NCBI GenBank assembly: GCA_964342305.1 | Contig: CAYFGK010000012.1 | Location: 1 to 64,000 of the forward strand | From: DT-110 sp964342305 | GTDB lineage: Bacteria; Bacteroidota; Bacteroidia; Chitinophagales; Saprospiraceae | Direction: 5' to 3' | DNA length: 64,000 nucleotides | Shown: in pieces, positions 27,091 to 36,367 of the stretch | Layout: every line of letters starts with the position of its first letter | How positions within the stretch are numbered: position 1 is the stretch's first letter | Position numbers and translations under genes: made by a program | The notes under the pieces: model-generated | What the model saw: only the letters and a program-made list of their open reading frames with translations | Told to the model about the DNA's origin: nothing | Databases searched by the model: none

Positions 27091-28770
27091 CTACAATTTA
27101 TCAGTCACACAGCCTTCACTTGCGGAAGAAACGGTGTGGGCATATTTTCGGAGCAGGCCGTTTTCGGCCCGCAATGTGGGTGCAATCCATTTTGCTCTGC
27201 GTTGGGCAACTTCATCGGTAGTGATCTGGGCCGTCAGCTTATTGTTGACCGCATCGATGGTGATGAGGTCGCCATCCTCCAACAAAGCAATTAGCCCGCC
27301 GGCCTGTGCTTCGGGAGTAATGTGCCCGACGACGAACCCGTGGGTGCCCCCACTGAAGCGGCCATCGGTGATCAGTGCTACTTTTTTTCCCAATCCCTCG
27401 CCCATAATGGCGGAGGTAGGCTTGAGCATCTCGGGCATGCCCGGAGCCCCCTTGGGACCACAGTAGCGAATGACGATCACATCACCGGCCTCGATAACTT
27501 TTTCAGCAATGGCTTGATTAGCTTCATCTTCACTGTCAAATACCCGGGCTTTTCCTTCGAAAAAGGTCCCCTCTTTGCCGGTGATCTTAGCAACTGCCCC
27601 CTGCTCGGCTAAGTTCCCGTAGAGGATGCGCAAATGACCGGTCTCTTTCAAAGGTGCTGAAACGGGATGGATGATTTCCTGCCCCTCTTTCAGGCCGGGA
27701 ACTTCGGCCAGGTTCTTCTCTATGGTCTTTCCGGTCACCGTCAGGCAGTCGCCGTGGAGGAATCCTTCCTGTAAGAGCATTTTCATGACGGCCGGAACGC
27801 CACCCACGTGGTACAGGTCTTCCATCACGTACTGACCACTGGGTTTCAGATCGGCCAGGTAGGGCGTGCGATCACTGATGCGCTGGAAGTCGTCGATGGT
27901 CAGCTTAACTCCGGCAGCGTGGGCAATGGCCAGCATATGGAGTACTGCATTGGTAGACCCGCCCAGGGCCGTGATGACGGTCAGTGCATTCTCAAATGCT
28001 TCTGTGGTCATGATGTCCCGCGGCTTGATGTCTTCCTCCAGCAAATGCCGGATGGCCTTGCCAATCCGTACACTCTCGGCCTGCTTTTCCGGGATATTGG
28101 CCGGGATCGAGGAGTTGAATGGCAGGCTCATGCCCATGGCTTCAATAGCCGAAGCCATGGTGTTAGCGGTATACATGCCGCCGCAGGCACCGGGGCCGGG
28201 ACAGGCATTTTGGATGACCTTCCGGAAATCTTCGGGTTCGATCTGCCCGGCGTGCTTTTGGCCGAGGGCTTCGAAGGCTGAGACGATATCCAGCTTTTTG
28301 CCGGCGTGGCAACCCGGGCTGATCGTGCCGCCGTAGGCGAGGATAGCCGGCCGGTTGAGACGTGCCAGCGCGATCATGGCTCCGGGCATATTCTTATCAC
28401 AGCCGGTCACGGCGATTACACCGTCGTACCACTGGGCACTGACCACCGTTTCAATGGAGTCGGCGATGATGTCGCGGGAGGGCAGGGAATAGCGCATGCC
28501 CGATGTACCCATCGACATCCCATCACTGACACCAATAGTATGGAAGATGAGACCAATCAGGTCGGTATCCAGGACGCCTTTCTTGACCTGCTCGGCCAAC
28601 CCATTAAGGTGCATATTGCAGGTGTTACCTTCCCAGCCGGTGCTGACGATGCCGATCTGCGCTTTATCCAGATCGGCATCGGTAAGGCCAATTCCGTATA
28701 GCATGGCCTGGGCAGCTGGTTGGGTTTCGTCCTGTGTCAGCCGCTTGCTGTATTTGTTCAGTTCTTTCAT
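27091..28770 (-). CDS. ilvD: Dihydroxy-acid dehydratase
   Basis: IlvD converts dihydroxy-acids to 2-keto acids in branched-chain amino acid synthesis and uses an Fe-S cluster. Conserved cysteines are in CNMHLNGLA, VTGCDKNMPGAM and CPGPGACGGMYTANTM; the C-terminal GRFSGGTHGFVVGHITPEAQ is also present. The start at 28770 (MKELNKYSKRL) is preferred to the in-frame ATG at 28833, since a perfect -7 element at 28812-28819 lies between them. It is the first gene of ilvD-ilvB-ilvH; ilvC, ilvE and leu genes are not in the window. Confidence 0.96.
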   Translation of the reverse strand: MKELNKYSKRLTQDETQPAAQAMLYGIGLTDADLDKAQIGIVSTGWEGNTCNMHLNGLAEQVKKGVLDTDLIGLIFHTIGVSDGMSMGTSGMRYSLPSRDIIADSIETVVSAQWYDGVIAVTGCDKNMPGAMIALARLNRPAILAYGGTISPGCHAGKKLDIVSAFEALGQKHAGQIEPEDFRKVIQNACPGPGACGGMYTANTMASAIEAMGMSLPFNSSIPANIPEKQAESVRIGKAIRHLLEEDIKPRDIMTTEAFENALTVITALGGSTNAVLHMLAIAHAAGVKLTIDDFQRISDRTPYLADLKPSGQYVMEDLYHVGGVPAVMKMLLQEGFLHGDCLTVTGKTIEKNLAEVPGLKEGQEIIHPVSAPLKETGHLRILYGNLAEQGAVAKITGKEGTFFEGKARVFDSEDEANQAIAEKVIEAGDVIVIRYCGPKGAPGMPEMLKPTSAIMGEGLGKKVALITDGRFSGGTHGFVVGHITPEAQAGGLIALLEDGDLITIDAVNNKLTAQITTDEVAQRRAKWIAPTLRAENGLLRKYAHTVSSASEGCVTDKL

Positions 28771-28811
28771 GTATTTGATTGGTCGCTTGTCATCAACTCG
28801 GTGTATACAAC

Positions 28812-28819
28812 CAAAGGTA
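28812..28819 (-). promoter_or_regulatory. Bacteroidota -7 element for ilvDBH
   Basis: CAAAGGTA on plus (TACCTTTG on minus), 42 bp upstream of ATG 28770. It places transcription initiation downstream of the alternative ATG 28833 and so fixes the ilvD start. No clear leader peptide with runs of Leu, Ile or Val codons is visible in the short leader. Confidence 0.6.
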
Positions 28820-28845
28820 GTTTTGGCACGCACACGGCGCGAATT

Positions 28846-28886
28846 AAAAAACCGGATTGTTACGATGGTGTAAAATCCGGTTTTTT
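28846..28886. terminator. Intrinsic terminator between OMP gene and ilvD promoter
   Basis: A perfect 13-bp stem (AAAAAACCGGATT / AATCCGGTTTTTT) with a 15-nt loop; A- and T-runs at both ends make it bidirectional in form. It ends transcripts of the 28950-29645 gene before the ilvD promoter. Its T-run continues directly into a minihairpin motif (CGC-GTAA-GCG) at 28887-28896. Confidence 0.88.
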
Positions 28887-28949
28887 CGCGTAAGCGACTG
28901 AATAATAGGGTGTTGGGTGACTGAGACTTACGAGGCCTGGCCCGGTATG

Positions 28950-29645
28950 TTACTGGTAATCGAACCGGAGACCGAGCCGCAAACCGGCCCGAAAACGCCA
29001 GCCTTGTGAATCTCCGCCCGAAAGCTGGTAATCGGGAGGTACCGCATCATTGATCGGTTCTGCTTGTGCGGGCTGGTCAAAGGGGAATAAATAGCGCGCT
29101 TCCGCAAAAGGGGTTAGCGTCAGGAAATCGGAAACACCAAGGTCGAGGCCCAGGCCTCCCGCCAGACTCGGGATGAGGCCCGTATTATCCGGATCGAATG
29201 TGCCTATCCGGTCGGATTCGGAGCTGACCGTGGCGTAAGTTACTCCGGGGGATAAACTCAGAAAGAAGCCACTCTTCAGCAGGTTACTTTGCTTGGAAAA
29301 AGTGGGGCAATCGCAATCACTGGCCAGGTCAAATACGTAAAAATTGGTATTGAAGAAAAAGCTCAGCCATTGCCCGCGAATGTGGGTAGCATCCGGCAGA
29401 TCCACGGAGGTGCGGGCATAATTCAGTTCGGGTAAAAACTCAATGCGTTTATTCTTTAGCCGAAACCAATAATCAATCCCCACCGCATAGGCAGAGCCGG
29501 GTAATTCGCGGATTTCCTGTGTTTCGGTTAACGATACCTGAAAATCGTCGAGTTCAAATTGATCGTAAGTAGCCCGAAGGCCGATTTGGGCCTGGAGCTG
29601 GCTTCCGCCAAAAAACAGGGCAAGGGCAAGAATAAGGTGACGCAT
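28950..29645 (-). CDS. PorT-like outer-membrane beta-barrel protein
   Basis: A 231-aa exported protein: signal peptide MRHLILALALFFGGSQLQAQ followed by GLRATYDQF and alternating amphipathic strands typical of small PorT/OMP_b-brl_2 barrels (SAYAVGIDYWFRLKNKRIEFLPELNYA; LSLSPGVTYATVSSES; GGLGLDLGVSDFLTLTPFAEARYLF), ending in GWRFRAGLRLGLRFDYQ with a terminal aromatic. ATG 29645 directly starts the signal peptide; an upstream ATG at 29678 is less likely. Two minihairpin motifs (29098 and 29600) lie inside it. Function is unknown. Confidence 0.82.
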   Translation of the reverse strand: MRHLILALALFFGGSQLQAQIGLRATYDQFELDDFQVSLTETQEIRELPGSAYAVGIDYWFRLKNKRIEFLPELNYARTSVDLPDATHIRGQWLSFFFNTNFYVFDLASDCDCPTFSKQSNLLKSGFFLSLSPGVTYATVSSESDRIGTFDPDNTGLIPSLAGGLGLDLGVSDFLTLTPFAEARYLFPFDQPAQAEPINDAVPPDYQLSGGDSQGWRFRAGLRLGLRFDYQ

Positions 29646-29722
29646 GACGAAGATTTTTGATAATAACGCTGGAAGCACTCAACTATTTTTCAATGGGAAC
29701 TGTCTTTCCGGGGTAGAAATGG

Positions 29723-29730
29723 TAGTTTTG
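29723..29730 (+). promoter_or_regulatory. Bacteroidota -7 element for rimO
   Basis: TAGTTTTG matches TAnnTTTG, 21 bp upstream of the rimO ATG at 29752. No clear -33 TTG is seen at the expected distance. Confidence 0.5.
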
Positions 29731-29751
29731 CGGCCAATTAAGTGAAAAGGC

Positions 29752-31071
29752 ATGAAGACCAAGACGTTAAAGCAGGATAAAGTAAATGTAATTACGCTCG
29801 GGTGCTCTAAGAATCTGGTGGATTCGGAGAACATCATTACCCAACTGAAGGGTAATGACTACGAGGTGGTGCACGATAGCAACGATGAGGATGCCAACGT
29901 TATCATTGTCAATACTTGTGGTTTTATCGATCTGGCCAAGGAAGAATCCATTAACACCATACTGGAATACGCCGCAGTAAAGGAAGCCGGCGGGATCGAT
30001 AAATTATACGTTACGGGCTGCCTTTCCCAGCGCTATAAAGATAACCTCGAAGAGCAAATCCCCGAAGTCGATGCCTACTTCGGCACCCTTGAATTGCCCG
30101 GTCTGCTCGCCAAACTGAATGCCGACTATAAACACGAACTCATCGGTGAGCGGGTTACCACTACACCGCAACACTACGCTTACCTCAAGATATCCGAAGG
30201 TTGTAACCGCACCTGTTCTTTTTGCGCCATTCCGCTGATGCGCGGTAAGCACATCTCCCGTCCCATTGAAGCCCTGGTCGACGAAGCTAAAAACCTGGCG
30301 CGCATGGGGGTAAAGGAGCTGATGCTAATCGCCCAGGAATTGACCTACTACGGATTAGATATTTACAAAGAACGAGCTCTTCCGCAATTGCTCGATGCCC
30401 TGGCCGACGTGGAAGGTATCGAATGGATTCGCCTGCACTATGCTTACCCCAGTAAGTTCCCGACGGAGATCTTCGAGGTCATGGCCCGCCGCAAAAAGAT
30501 CTGTAACTATCTGGATATGCCCCTGCAACACGCCAGTGACACGGTACTGGAGCGGATGCGGCGCCAGATAACGCGTGCCGAAACCGAACAACTGATCACC
30601 ACGGCCCGCAAGCAGGTACCCGGACTCACCCTGCGAACCACTCTCCTGGTAGGTTATCCCGGGGAGACCGAAGAGGAGTTTGAAGAATTATGCGACTTCG
30701 TTCGGGAGAATCGCTTTGATCGTCTGGGGGTTTTCCAGTACTCTCACGAGGAAGGAACCCGTGCCTACGATGTGGAGGACGATGTCCCGGAAGAGGTAAA
30801 GGCCGAGCGCGCCAACCGCATCATGGAGATCCAGCAGGAGATCAGCTTCGAGAAAAATCAGGAATGGATAGGCCGTACGGTGCCCGTCCTTTTTGATCGC
30901 AAGGAAGGGGAATTCTTCGTAGGCCGCACCGAGGGTGATTCGCCGGAGGTCGACAACGAGGTACTGGTGCCCGCCGATAAATACTTTGTCCGCATTGGCG
31001 ATTTTGCGCAGGTGCACATCACCGATGCTACCGAATACGATCTGTTCGGGAAAGTGGTACCTACTCAATAA
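29752..31071 (+). CDS. rimO: Ribosomal protein uS12 methylthiotransferase RimO
   Basis: A radical-SAM methylthiotransferase that modifies an Asp of ribosomal protein S12. The N-terminal UPF0004 domain carries the cluster cysteines in TLGCSKN (about 19), NTCGFI (about 54) and TGCLSQRY (about 88). The radical-SAM CxxxCxxC is in SEGCNRTCSFCAIP (about 151-160), and the C-terminal TRAM domain includes GRTVPVLFDRKEGEFFVGRTEGDSPEVDNEV. The ending YDLFGKVV is typical of RimO rather than MiaB. Its stop overlaps the convergent neighbour by 11 bp. Confidence 0.96.
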   Translation: MKTKTLKQDKVNVITLGCSKNLVDSENIITQLKGNDYEVVHDSNDEDANVIIVNTCGFIDLAKEESINTILEYAAVKEAGGIDKLYVTGCLSQRYKDNLEEQIPEVDAYFGTLELPGLLAKLNADYKHELIGERVTTTPQHYAYLKISEGCNRTCSFCAIPLMRGKHISRPIEALVDEAKNLARMGVKELMLIAQELTYYGLDIYKERALPQLLDALADVEGIEWIRLHYAYPSKFPTEIFEVMARRKKICNYLDMPLQHASDTVLERMRRQITRAETEQLITTARKQVPGLTLRTTLLVGYPGETEEEFEELCDFVRENRFDRLGVFQYSHEEGTRAYDVEDDVPEEVKAERANRIMEIQQEISFEKNQEWIGRTVPVLFDRKEGEFFVGRTEGDSPEVDNEVLVPADKYFVRIGDFAQVHITDATEYDLFGKVVPTQ

Positions 31072-33595
31072 CCACTACCGGCTCGGTCCACACGATCTGA
31101 TGGTTTTTCTGTAGCTGAACCCAATAGGTGCCTGGAGCCAATTGTGCTACTGACCAACCATAGGTTTGTTCCTCTTGTTTTCGGAGATCGATTAGCTCCC
31201 CAGATTGGATTACACGTCCCTGACTATCTACCAACCGCAACTGTCCGGGACCGGAGCTGGTCGATGTCCATCGGATCCGGATTTGATCCCGGGCGGGATT
31301 GGGAAAAATCGATGCTTTTTTGGCGAAAGCCACCTCCTCTAAACTGGTAGTAACATCAGCGATCCTGGTTTGATACATGGAGCGCCCAAAAGTGGCGGCC
31401 AGCATAATGTCCGTATCGGGCTCGTAATCGAGGTCAGTGACCACGGTAGCCGGGACGCCATCCTGAAAAGGCTCCCACGATTGGCCCATGTCCAGGGACC
31501 GGAAGATGCCGACATCAGTGGCGGCATAAATGCTTCGGAACCGAGTAATAACCAGGTCGTTTACGGGTACATCGGGCAACCCCCGGTCGATCGGGACCCA
31601 GGTGACGCCGCGGTCAGTGCTGTGATAGATATGGGCCATTCTCTCCCCAAACCGAAATCCAGAGACCGTTACAAAAACCTCGTTTACGTCCGAAGGTGAT
31701 GCCAGCACCGTGGTGATCCAGCGCTTGGGCAGACCAGCTGACAGATCGATCCAGTGCTGGCCACCGTCGTCGCTACGCCAGACCCGGCCATCATCCGTGC
31801 CGGCGTAAAGTAGGTCGTTGTTTAGCGGTGACAGACTCAGATCGGTGAGGGTACCATACGTCAAATTGCCACCGGGATCACCGTCGGTCAGATCGGGACT
31901 GATCGGATTCCAGGAATAACCACGATCGGTGGTCCGGTACACCCGCTGTGAACCGTAATAGAGTGTGCGCGGTTTGTCGTTATCCATGATAACCGGTGTG
32001 TGCCAGTTCTTGCGGTCTGTACCGGGGATACCCGAGGTGGCGCGAAAAAAACTGCGTCCGCCACTGGTGGAGCGCATCAGATTCCCGTACTGATACGAAA
32101 GGAAAATAACGTTGGAGTCGCGTGGATCTACCATGGTCCGGAAACCATCGGCGAAAAAAAGAATATCCCAGCCGGAGCGCTGCTGCCCGTAGGTGCGAAT
32201 GACGCCATTATCCTGAGTACCTCCCAGTAGCCGATCCGCTGCCGACCGGTCAATGTAGGCCGTGTAGAATTGGGTAATGGGCATATTGTCCGCATGTCGG
32301 TACGACTGGCCGCCATCTTCGGAGATATAGATGCCACCATCATTTCCGGCGATGACCAACTCAGGCCGTTGCGGGTGGATGACCAGGGCGTGCTGATCGA
32401 CGTGGGCACCGGGAAATACGGACGTCCATTCTTCGGCATCCGGTTTTAGTTCGTGCATATTCAAACCGGCAAAGTAGTAGTGTCCCACTTCGTTGGGGTG
32501 CATCCAAATCTTTCCGAACCACCACATAAAGGACACTTCGTCGATACCCGTCGTGGGCAGGGTGGACCAGGAATCGCCGCGATCGGTACTCGCGTATACG
32601 CCCAGGAGGTTTCCCGCCGGGTGAACGACGTAAGCCAGCAGGTGATCCGGCGTTGCCGGAGAAACGGCCAGACCGATGCGCCCGAGATTGTTGTTGTGAC
32701 CATTAGGAGGCAAAGAAAGCCGCGTCCATGATTCACCTCCGTCGCTCGAGCGCCAAATACCGGAGGAAGGCCCCGAATAGGACCTTCTCTGCGGGCGACG
32801 AACCCGTTCCCAGGTAGCTGCATAGATGATGCTTGGATCATCGGGGTGTAAAACCACATCGATTACGCCGGTGGAATCATTGAGGTACAATACTTGTTCC
32901 CAGGAGTCACCCCCGTCTGTGGTACGGAATAGGCCGCGTTCGGGATTGTTTTCGAATAAATGCCCCATGGCAGCGACGAACACCGTATTGGCATCCCGGG
33001 GATGGACCGCCAGGCGGCCGATACTTCCCGCTTTTTCGAGGCCGATCGATTGCCAGTTAAGGCCGCGATCGTCTGACCGGAATATGCCGGCCCCGTCGTA
33101 GGCGATGGAACCACCACCGGCATTCGCTTCACCGGTACCGGCATAGACCACTGCGGGTTGAGATTGCGAGATGGCCAGATCACCAATGGCGAGCGTGGGC
33201 ATTGGGTCGAAGACCGGGACCCAGGTGGCGCCCTGGTCCCGGGACCGGAAGATCCCACCCGATGCCGTACCGGCAAGGATGGTTTGCTGATCGTCGGGCC
33301 ACATTTCAAGATCAGTTATGCGTCCGCCGATGTTAAGTGGGCCGACTAAGTCCCAGGTTGCCGCTCCCCGCAATAGTGTGTTTTCACGGGTATGACGGGC
33401 CATTTCGGTACGTGCGCGACGGTAGGCCGGGCGGTCGATACGGCCGTGCGGGAAGGCCCGTTGCCGGTAAAACCAGTCTTCGGGTACCATGCTGTGTTCT
33501 TCGTCGGCATCGCCGGTGGCGGCGAAGGAGGTATGTAACCGGTCATCGGAAACAAAGAGCAATAAAAGGGGAAGTACGTATAGCAATCGTCGCAT
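31061..33595 (-). CDS. T9SS-secreted beta-propeller protein (sortilin/BNR-repeat glycosidase-like)
   Basis: An 844-aa protein with a signal peptide, then about ten BNR/Asp-box repeats of the form S-x-D-x-G-x-x-W (for example RSRDQGATWVPV, RTTDGGDSWEQV, RSSDGGESWTRL, STDRGDSWSTL), arranged as one or two beta-propellers like the VPS10/sortilin and exo-sialidase families. It ends with a T9SS type A sorting domain (ASIFPNPARDQIRIRW to TEPVVVIE). No catalytic residues of sialidases can be assigned, so a binding or structural role is as likely as glycoside hydrolysis. One minihairpin motif (31316-31331) encodes AFAKK at the domain boundary. Confidence 0.88.
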   Translation of the reverse strand: MRRLLYVLPLLLLFVSDDRLHTSFAATGDADEEHSMVPEDWFYRQRAFPHGRIDRPAYRRARTEMARHTRENTLLRGAATWDLVGPLNIGGRITDLEMWPDDQQTILAGTASGGIFRSRDQGATWVPVFDPMPTLAIGDLAISQSQPAVVYAGTGEANAGGGSIAYDGAGIFRSDDRGLNWQSIGLEKAGSIGRLAVHPRDANTVFVAAMGHLFENNPERGLFRTTDGGDSWEQVLYLNDSTGVIDVVLHPDDPSIIYAATWERVRRPQRRSYSGPSSGIWRSSDGGESWTRLSLPPNGHNNNLGRIGLAVSPATPDHLLAYVVHPAGNLLGVYASTDRGDSWSTLPTTGIDEVSFMWWFGKIWMHPNEVGHYYFAGLNMHELKPDAEEWTSVFPGAHVDQHALVIHPQRPELVIAGNDGGIYISEDGGQSYRHADNMPITQFYTAYIDRSAADRLLGGTQDNGVIRTYGQQRSGWDILFFADGFRTMVDPRDSNVIFLSYQYGNLMRSTSGGRSFFRATSGIPGTDRKNWHTPVIMDNDKPRTLYYGSQRVYRTTDRGYSWNPISPDLTDGDPGGNLTYGTLTDLSLSPLNNDLLYAGTDDGRVWRSDDGGQHWIDLSAGLPKRWITTVLASPSDVNEVFVTVSGFRFGERMAHIYHSTDRGVTWVPIDRGLPDVPVNDLVITRFRSIYAATDVGIFRSLDMGQSWEPFQDGVPATVVTDLDYEPDTDIMLAATFGRSMYQTRIADVTTSLEEVAFAKKASIFPNPARDQIRIRWTSTSSGPGQLRLVDSQGRVIQSGELIDLRKQEEQTYGWSVAQLAPGTYWVQLQKNHQIVWTEPVVVIE

Positions 33596-33670
33596 GGGGG
33601 ATACTTTAGGTACCGGAAAAATACGAAATCGGAGACGGTGGAAGGGGAGAAGCTATTATTTGATGATTGT

Positions 33671-34051
33671 TTACAGGCGTTGCAGGCGGATAGCTTGCTG
33701 CTGGTTTGAGGAGGACGGTTCGGGGATGAGATTTAATTCCCCGGTTGGCAAAAAGTCGGCCTGGAGAGTGGCGTGAAAGGAGCTGGAGTTATCTTCAAAA
33801 AGGTGCACCTCCATTCTTTGTTTTTTCCGGGTCTTAATGCTGAATTGGAGGGGCTGATTTTCGGCTGACCCGATCAGCGGTTGCTGATTGACCCAGAGCA
33901 GGTATTCTCCCTGATCGGTGAAGGTGATGCGAATGGCATTTCCAGATTCATCCTGTCCCTGCCATTGACCAATGAGGGACTGACTGGCAGGGCGGGCACA
34001 GGAACCCAAAAGGATAGCCAAAGAAAACAGGAACAAGTAAGTACGCAGCAT
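33671..34051 (-). CDS. Small lipocalin-like lipoprotein
   Basis: A 126-aa lipoprotein with lipobox LLGSC (Cys18) after a hydrophobic signal peptide. The mature part (SLIGQWQGQDESGNAIRITFTDQGEYLLWVN) starts like small lipocalin-like domains that open with a G-x-W motif, followed by beta strands. It is probably anchored in the outer membrane. It is upstream of the beta-propeller gene on the same strand, with a 75-bp gap. No specific function can be given. Confidence 0.72.
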   Translation of the reverse strand: MLRTYLFLFSLAILLGSCARPASQSLIGQWQGQDESGNAIRITFTDQGEYLLWVNQQPLIGSAENQPLQFSIKTRKKQRMEVHLFEDNSSSFHATLQADFLPTGELNLIPEPSSSNQQQAIRLQRL

Positions 34052-34209
34052 AGTGGGATTATAATATTATCAACAAGGGGTTAATTTGGAAGGAATAACG
34101 CCCTGCAATTCACCAAAATTGTAACTTTTAGGGGTGAATTTTGTTACTACGCCAGTTGGTAATTAAGGCACTCACGGTGCTATAGTTATTTGATAAGTTT
34201 ATACAAGTT

Positions 34210-34701
34210 ATGAGTGAAGTATCCAAGGACTCCGTTTTTGAACAGGCATTTAATCCCATTTACCAGGCTGTTTTAAGCCTGGCGGGTGTTGTCGTAGTCA
34301 GTCTGGCTGCACTAGGGGTAGGAGCTACCGGTATCATGGAGGTTCCGGCCCGGTTCCCCTGGATGGCCGCTACCGCCTTTTTGCTGTGTTTTGCACTGTT
34401 CAACAGCGTTTTCGCCTTGTCAACCAAGAATATGCTTAAGTACTGGAGCCGGTCGATCTACAGTTTTCTTGGTCTGGCACTGCTGGCCGGTGGATTTGCC
34501 TGGCTATTGTCCTCCTTGCCCATTAGCGAAGCCGGATCGTACCGCTGGATCCTGATCGTCGTGACGGTAGGGTATATCGTTTTCCTGGCCATGATGACTA
34601 CGATGCGGCGCATTGTCGAATTCGCCCAACGGGAGGAATGGAATCACCCGCGTATCCGAAACCGGGATCAACGGGATGATCGTGACCGGCATATTAAGTA
34701 G
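34210..34701 (+). CDS. Unknown four-helix integral membrane protein
   Basis: A 163-aa protein with four hydrophobic segments (about 18-42, 50-70, 80-102 and 110-132) and a charged C-terminal tail rich in Arg and Asp (HPRIRNRDQRDDRDRHIK) that probably lies in the cytoplasm. No enzyme motif is visible and I do not recognise a family. It is followed by a long inverted repeat, so it seems to be a single-gene transcript. Confidence 0.72.
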   Translation: MSEVSKDSVFEQAFNPIYQAVLSLAGVVVVSLAALGVGATGIMEVPARFPWMAATAFLLCFALFNSVFALSTKNMLKYWSRSIYSFLGLALLAGGFAWLLSSLPISEAGSYRWILIVVTVGYIVFLAMMTTMRRIVEFAQREEWNHPRIRNRDQRDDRDRHIK

Positions 34702-34702
34702 G

Positions 34703-34780
34703 CAGGTTTGAGGTGTGAGGTTTGAGGTTTGAGGTGAAGGTTAGAGGACCTCACACCTCACACCTCACACCTCAAACCTG
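34703..34780. terminator. Long inverted repeat made of (A)GGTTTG/GGTGTG words
   Basis: Two 33-bp arms (34703-34735 and 34748-34780) pair at 31 of 33 positions around a 12-nt loop. The arms consist of AGGTTTG or AGGTGTG repeated end to end. It is the largest of the TTTGAGG-type intergenic sites and probably terminates the upstream membrane-protein gene. Long pure stems like this can also form cruciforms. Confidence 0.8.
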
Positions 34781-34883
34781 ATAAACTGTCGCATTGCGGA
34801 TAGCATGCCTCGCCATTTAGTGAGAACTTGTGAACAGAAAGCGGTATTCAATCCGTTTTACAGATACCCAATTAAAAACAAAC

Positions 34884-35450
34884 ATGATGAATATTCGAAA
34901 TGTATTGACCAGCGTGTTAGCCCTTTTTGTATTCTTGTCCTGTAATCAGGCCCAGGATGGCGATTCGGGTGAATCGAGCGCAGTAGATAAAGACCGTGTA
35001 TTTCTTTCCCTGGAGGGGGATAGCCTGGATTACGTGGAAAAAAGTACGGAGACCTGGCAAAAGGAACTTTCTCCCATGGCGTTTAAAGTACTACGCCAGT
35101 CGGGTACCGAGCGTGCCTTTACCGGCGAACTGCTCGAGAATAAAAAGAAGGGTGTATACACCTGTGCCGGATGTGGCCTGGCGTTGTTTACGAGCTCCAC
35201 TAAGTTTAAGTCGGGTACCGGCTGGCCCAGCTTTTATGCCCCTATCCGGAAAGATCACGTCTGGGAAAAAACTGATAACAGCCATGGTATGACCCGCACC
35301 GAGATACTTTGTGCACGCTGCGGAGGTCACCAGGGACATGTGTTCAATGATGGTCCTGCACCGACCGGCCTGCGCTATTGCATCAACTCGGCCAGCCTCG
35401 GATTCGTCGAAGTTAATCCCAAGAAGCTGGCGATCTTTGAGCAGGAATAG
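34884..35450 (+). CDS. msrB: Peptide methionine-(R)-S-oxide reductase MsrB, lipoprotein form
   Basis: MsrB reduces methionine-R-sulfoxide in damaged proteins. The domain (about 55-185) shows both zinc-binding pairs (CAGC and CARC), the substrate motif GTGWPSFYAPI, GHVFNDGP and the catalytic cysteine in GLRYCINSASLGF. A lipoprotein signal with lipobox VFLSC (Cys20 or 21) precedes it, so the enzyme is probably anchored in the periplasm. Start 34884 (MMNIRN) is chosen because the ORF from 34830 adds a basic tail incompatible with a signal peptide. Confidence 0.95.
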   Translation: MMNIRNVLTSVLALFVFLSCNQAQDGDSGESSAVDKDRVFLSLEGDSLDYVEKSTETWQKELSPMAFKVLRQSGTERAFTGELLENKKKGVYTCAGCGLALFTSSTKFKSGTGWPSFYAPIRKDHVWEKTDNSHGMTRTEILCARCGGHQGHVFNDGPAPTGLRYCINSASLGFVEVNPKKLAIFEQE

Positions 35451-35531
35451 CATTTGGGTATTGTTCTTCACCATAGTAGGCTATCTTGAGAAAGCTACTG
35501 TCACTATTAGAGACCGGTAGGTCCGTGAAGT

Positions 35532-35585
35532 AATGATGAATGTTGAATGCTGAATAACCTTCCCCATCATTCAACATTCATCATT
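35532..35585. terminator. Hairpin of CATTCATCATT words between convergent genes
   Basis: An 18-bp perfect inverted repeat (AATGATGAATGTTGAATG at 35532-35549; complement at 35568-35585) with an 18-nt loop separates msrB from the convergent 35591 gene. The same words occur unpaired at 56-70, 43928-43961 and 57374-57402. Confidence 0.82.
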
Positions 35586-35590
35586 CAGAA

Positions 35591-36316
35591 TTAGCCCCCC
35601 TGATCTCCAACTTTCCCTTTCTCCCTTTCCTCTTTTTGTTTCCTCGCGATCTTCTGGTCATTATTGCTTTCGTAGATGGTGAACTGCTCGTATTTAACGG
35701 GGTCGCGCTCGGCCCAGATATCCTTACCGATGTTGCAGAGGACGATGAGTTCCTGATACATTTTGTTGCCTTGTTCGGTGCGGCGCTCCACGGCGATGTC
35801 GCGATCGGCCACTTTGTCCTGCTGAATATTGAGGGCATTTTCGAAGTTTTGCACGGCATCATGGATACGGCGGATCACATTTTCGTTGACCCCCACGTCG
35901 GCGAGGAAGTCGATTTGCTGGCGGGCGACCCGCATCACCCGGCGTCCGCAGAAGATGAGCTGAGCGTCGGTCATGTCGCCGAGTTTGGCAGTGCCGAATT
36001 TGCGGTAACGCCCCGACCGGTTGCTGTACTTCATAGCCACGCGGGTCATGAGCGAGCGAATGGCCGATTTGAGCTTTTCGGCGGCATCGTATTTCTTTTC
36101 GGTCATGAGCATTTGATCACCCACGAGTTCATCGTCGTCGGGCAGACCGCGAAACTTCTCACACATGGTTTGAAAGGTCTTGAGTCGGTCTTTGTCGTAC
36201 CCATATTGCTGGAAAAGCTCGCGGTCGCGGATGGCGTACTTAAGCCGTTCGACACACATCAGGTAGAGGTCGGCATCCGGAAAGTTGTACTGGCGATGTA
36301 CAGTTTGTTTTTTCAT
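35591..36316 (-). CDS. Conserved helical protein of unknown function
   Basis: A 241-aa cytoplasmic protein, almost all helix and rich in Arg, Lys, Asp and Glu, starting MKKQTVHRQYNFPDADLYLMCVERLKYAIRDRELFQQYGY. Several helix pairs follow (AAEKLKSAIRSLMTRVAMKYSNRSGRY; FCGRRVMRVARQQIDFLADVGVNENVIRRI), suggesting a four-helix bundle. No named family is recognised. The last 15 or so residues (KQKEEREKGKVGDQGG) are encoded by a low-complexity GA-rich word shared with intergenic repeats, so the repeat appears to have grown into the gene end. It has its own well-formed promoter. Confidence 0.75.
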   Translation of the reverse strand: MKKQTVHRQYNFPDADLYLMCVERLKYAIRDRELFQQYGYDKDRLKTFQTMCEKFRGLPDDDELVGDQMLMTEKKYDAAEKLKSAIRSLMTRVAMKYSNRSGRYRKFGTAKLGDMTDAQLIFCGRRVMRVARQQIDFLADVGVNENVIRRIHDAVQNFENALNIQQDKVADRDIAVERRTEQGNKMYQELIVLCNIGKDIWAERDPVKYEQFTIYESNNDQKIARKQKEEREKGKVGDQGG

Positions 36317-36336
36317 CGTCCAAAACGTTGTTTACG

Positions 36337-36367
36337 CAAAACTATGTGTTTTTAGTTGCAACGTCAA
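36337..36367 (-). promoter_or_regulatory. Bacteroidota -33/-7 promoter for the 35591 gene
   Basis: On the minus strand TTG (36367-36365) and TAGTTTTG (36344-36337) are separated by 20 bp, matching the Bacteroidota TTG-N(about 20)-TAnnTTTG pattern, 20 bp upstream of ATG 36316. Confidence 0.62.
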
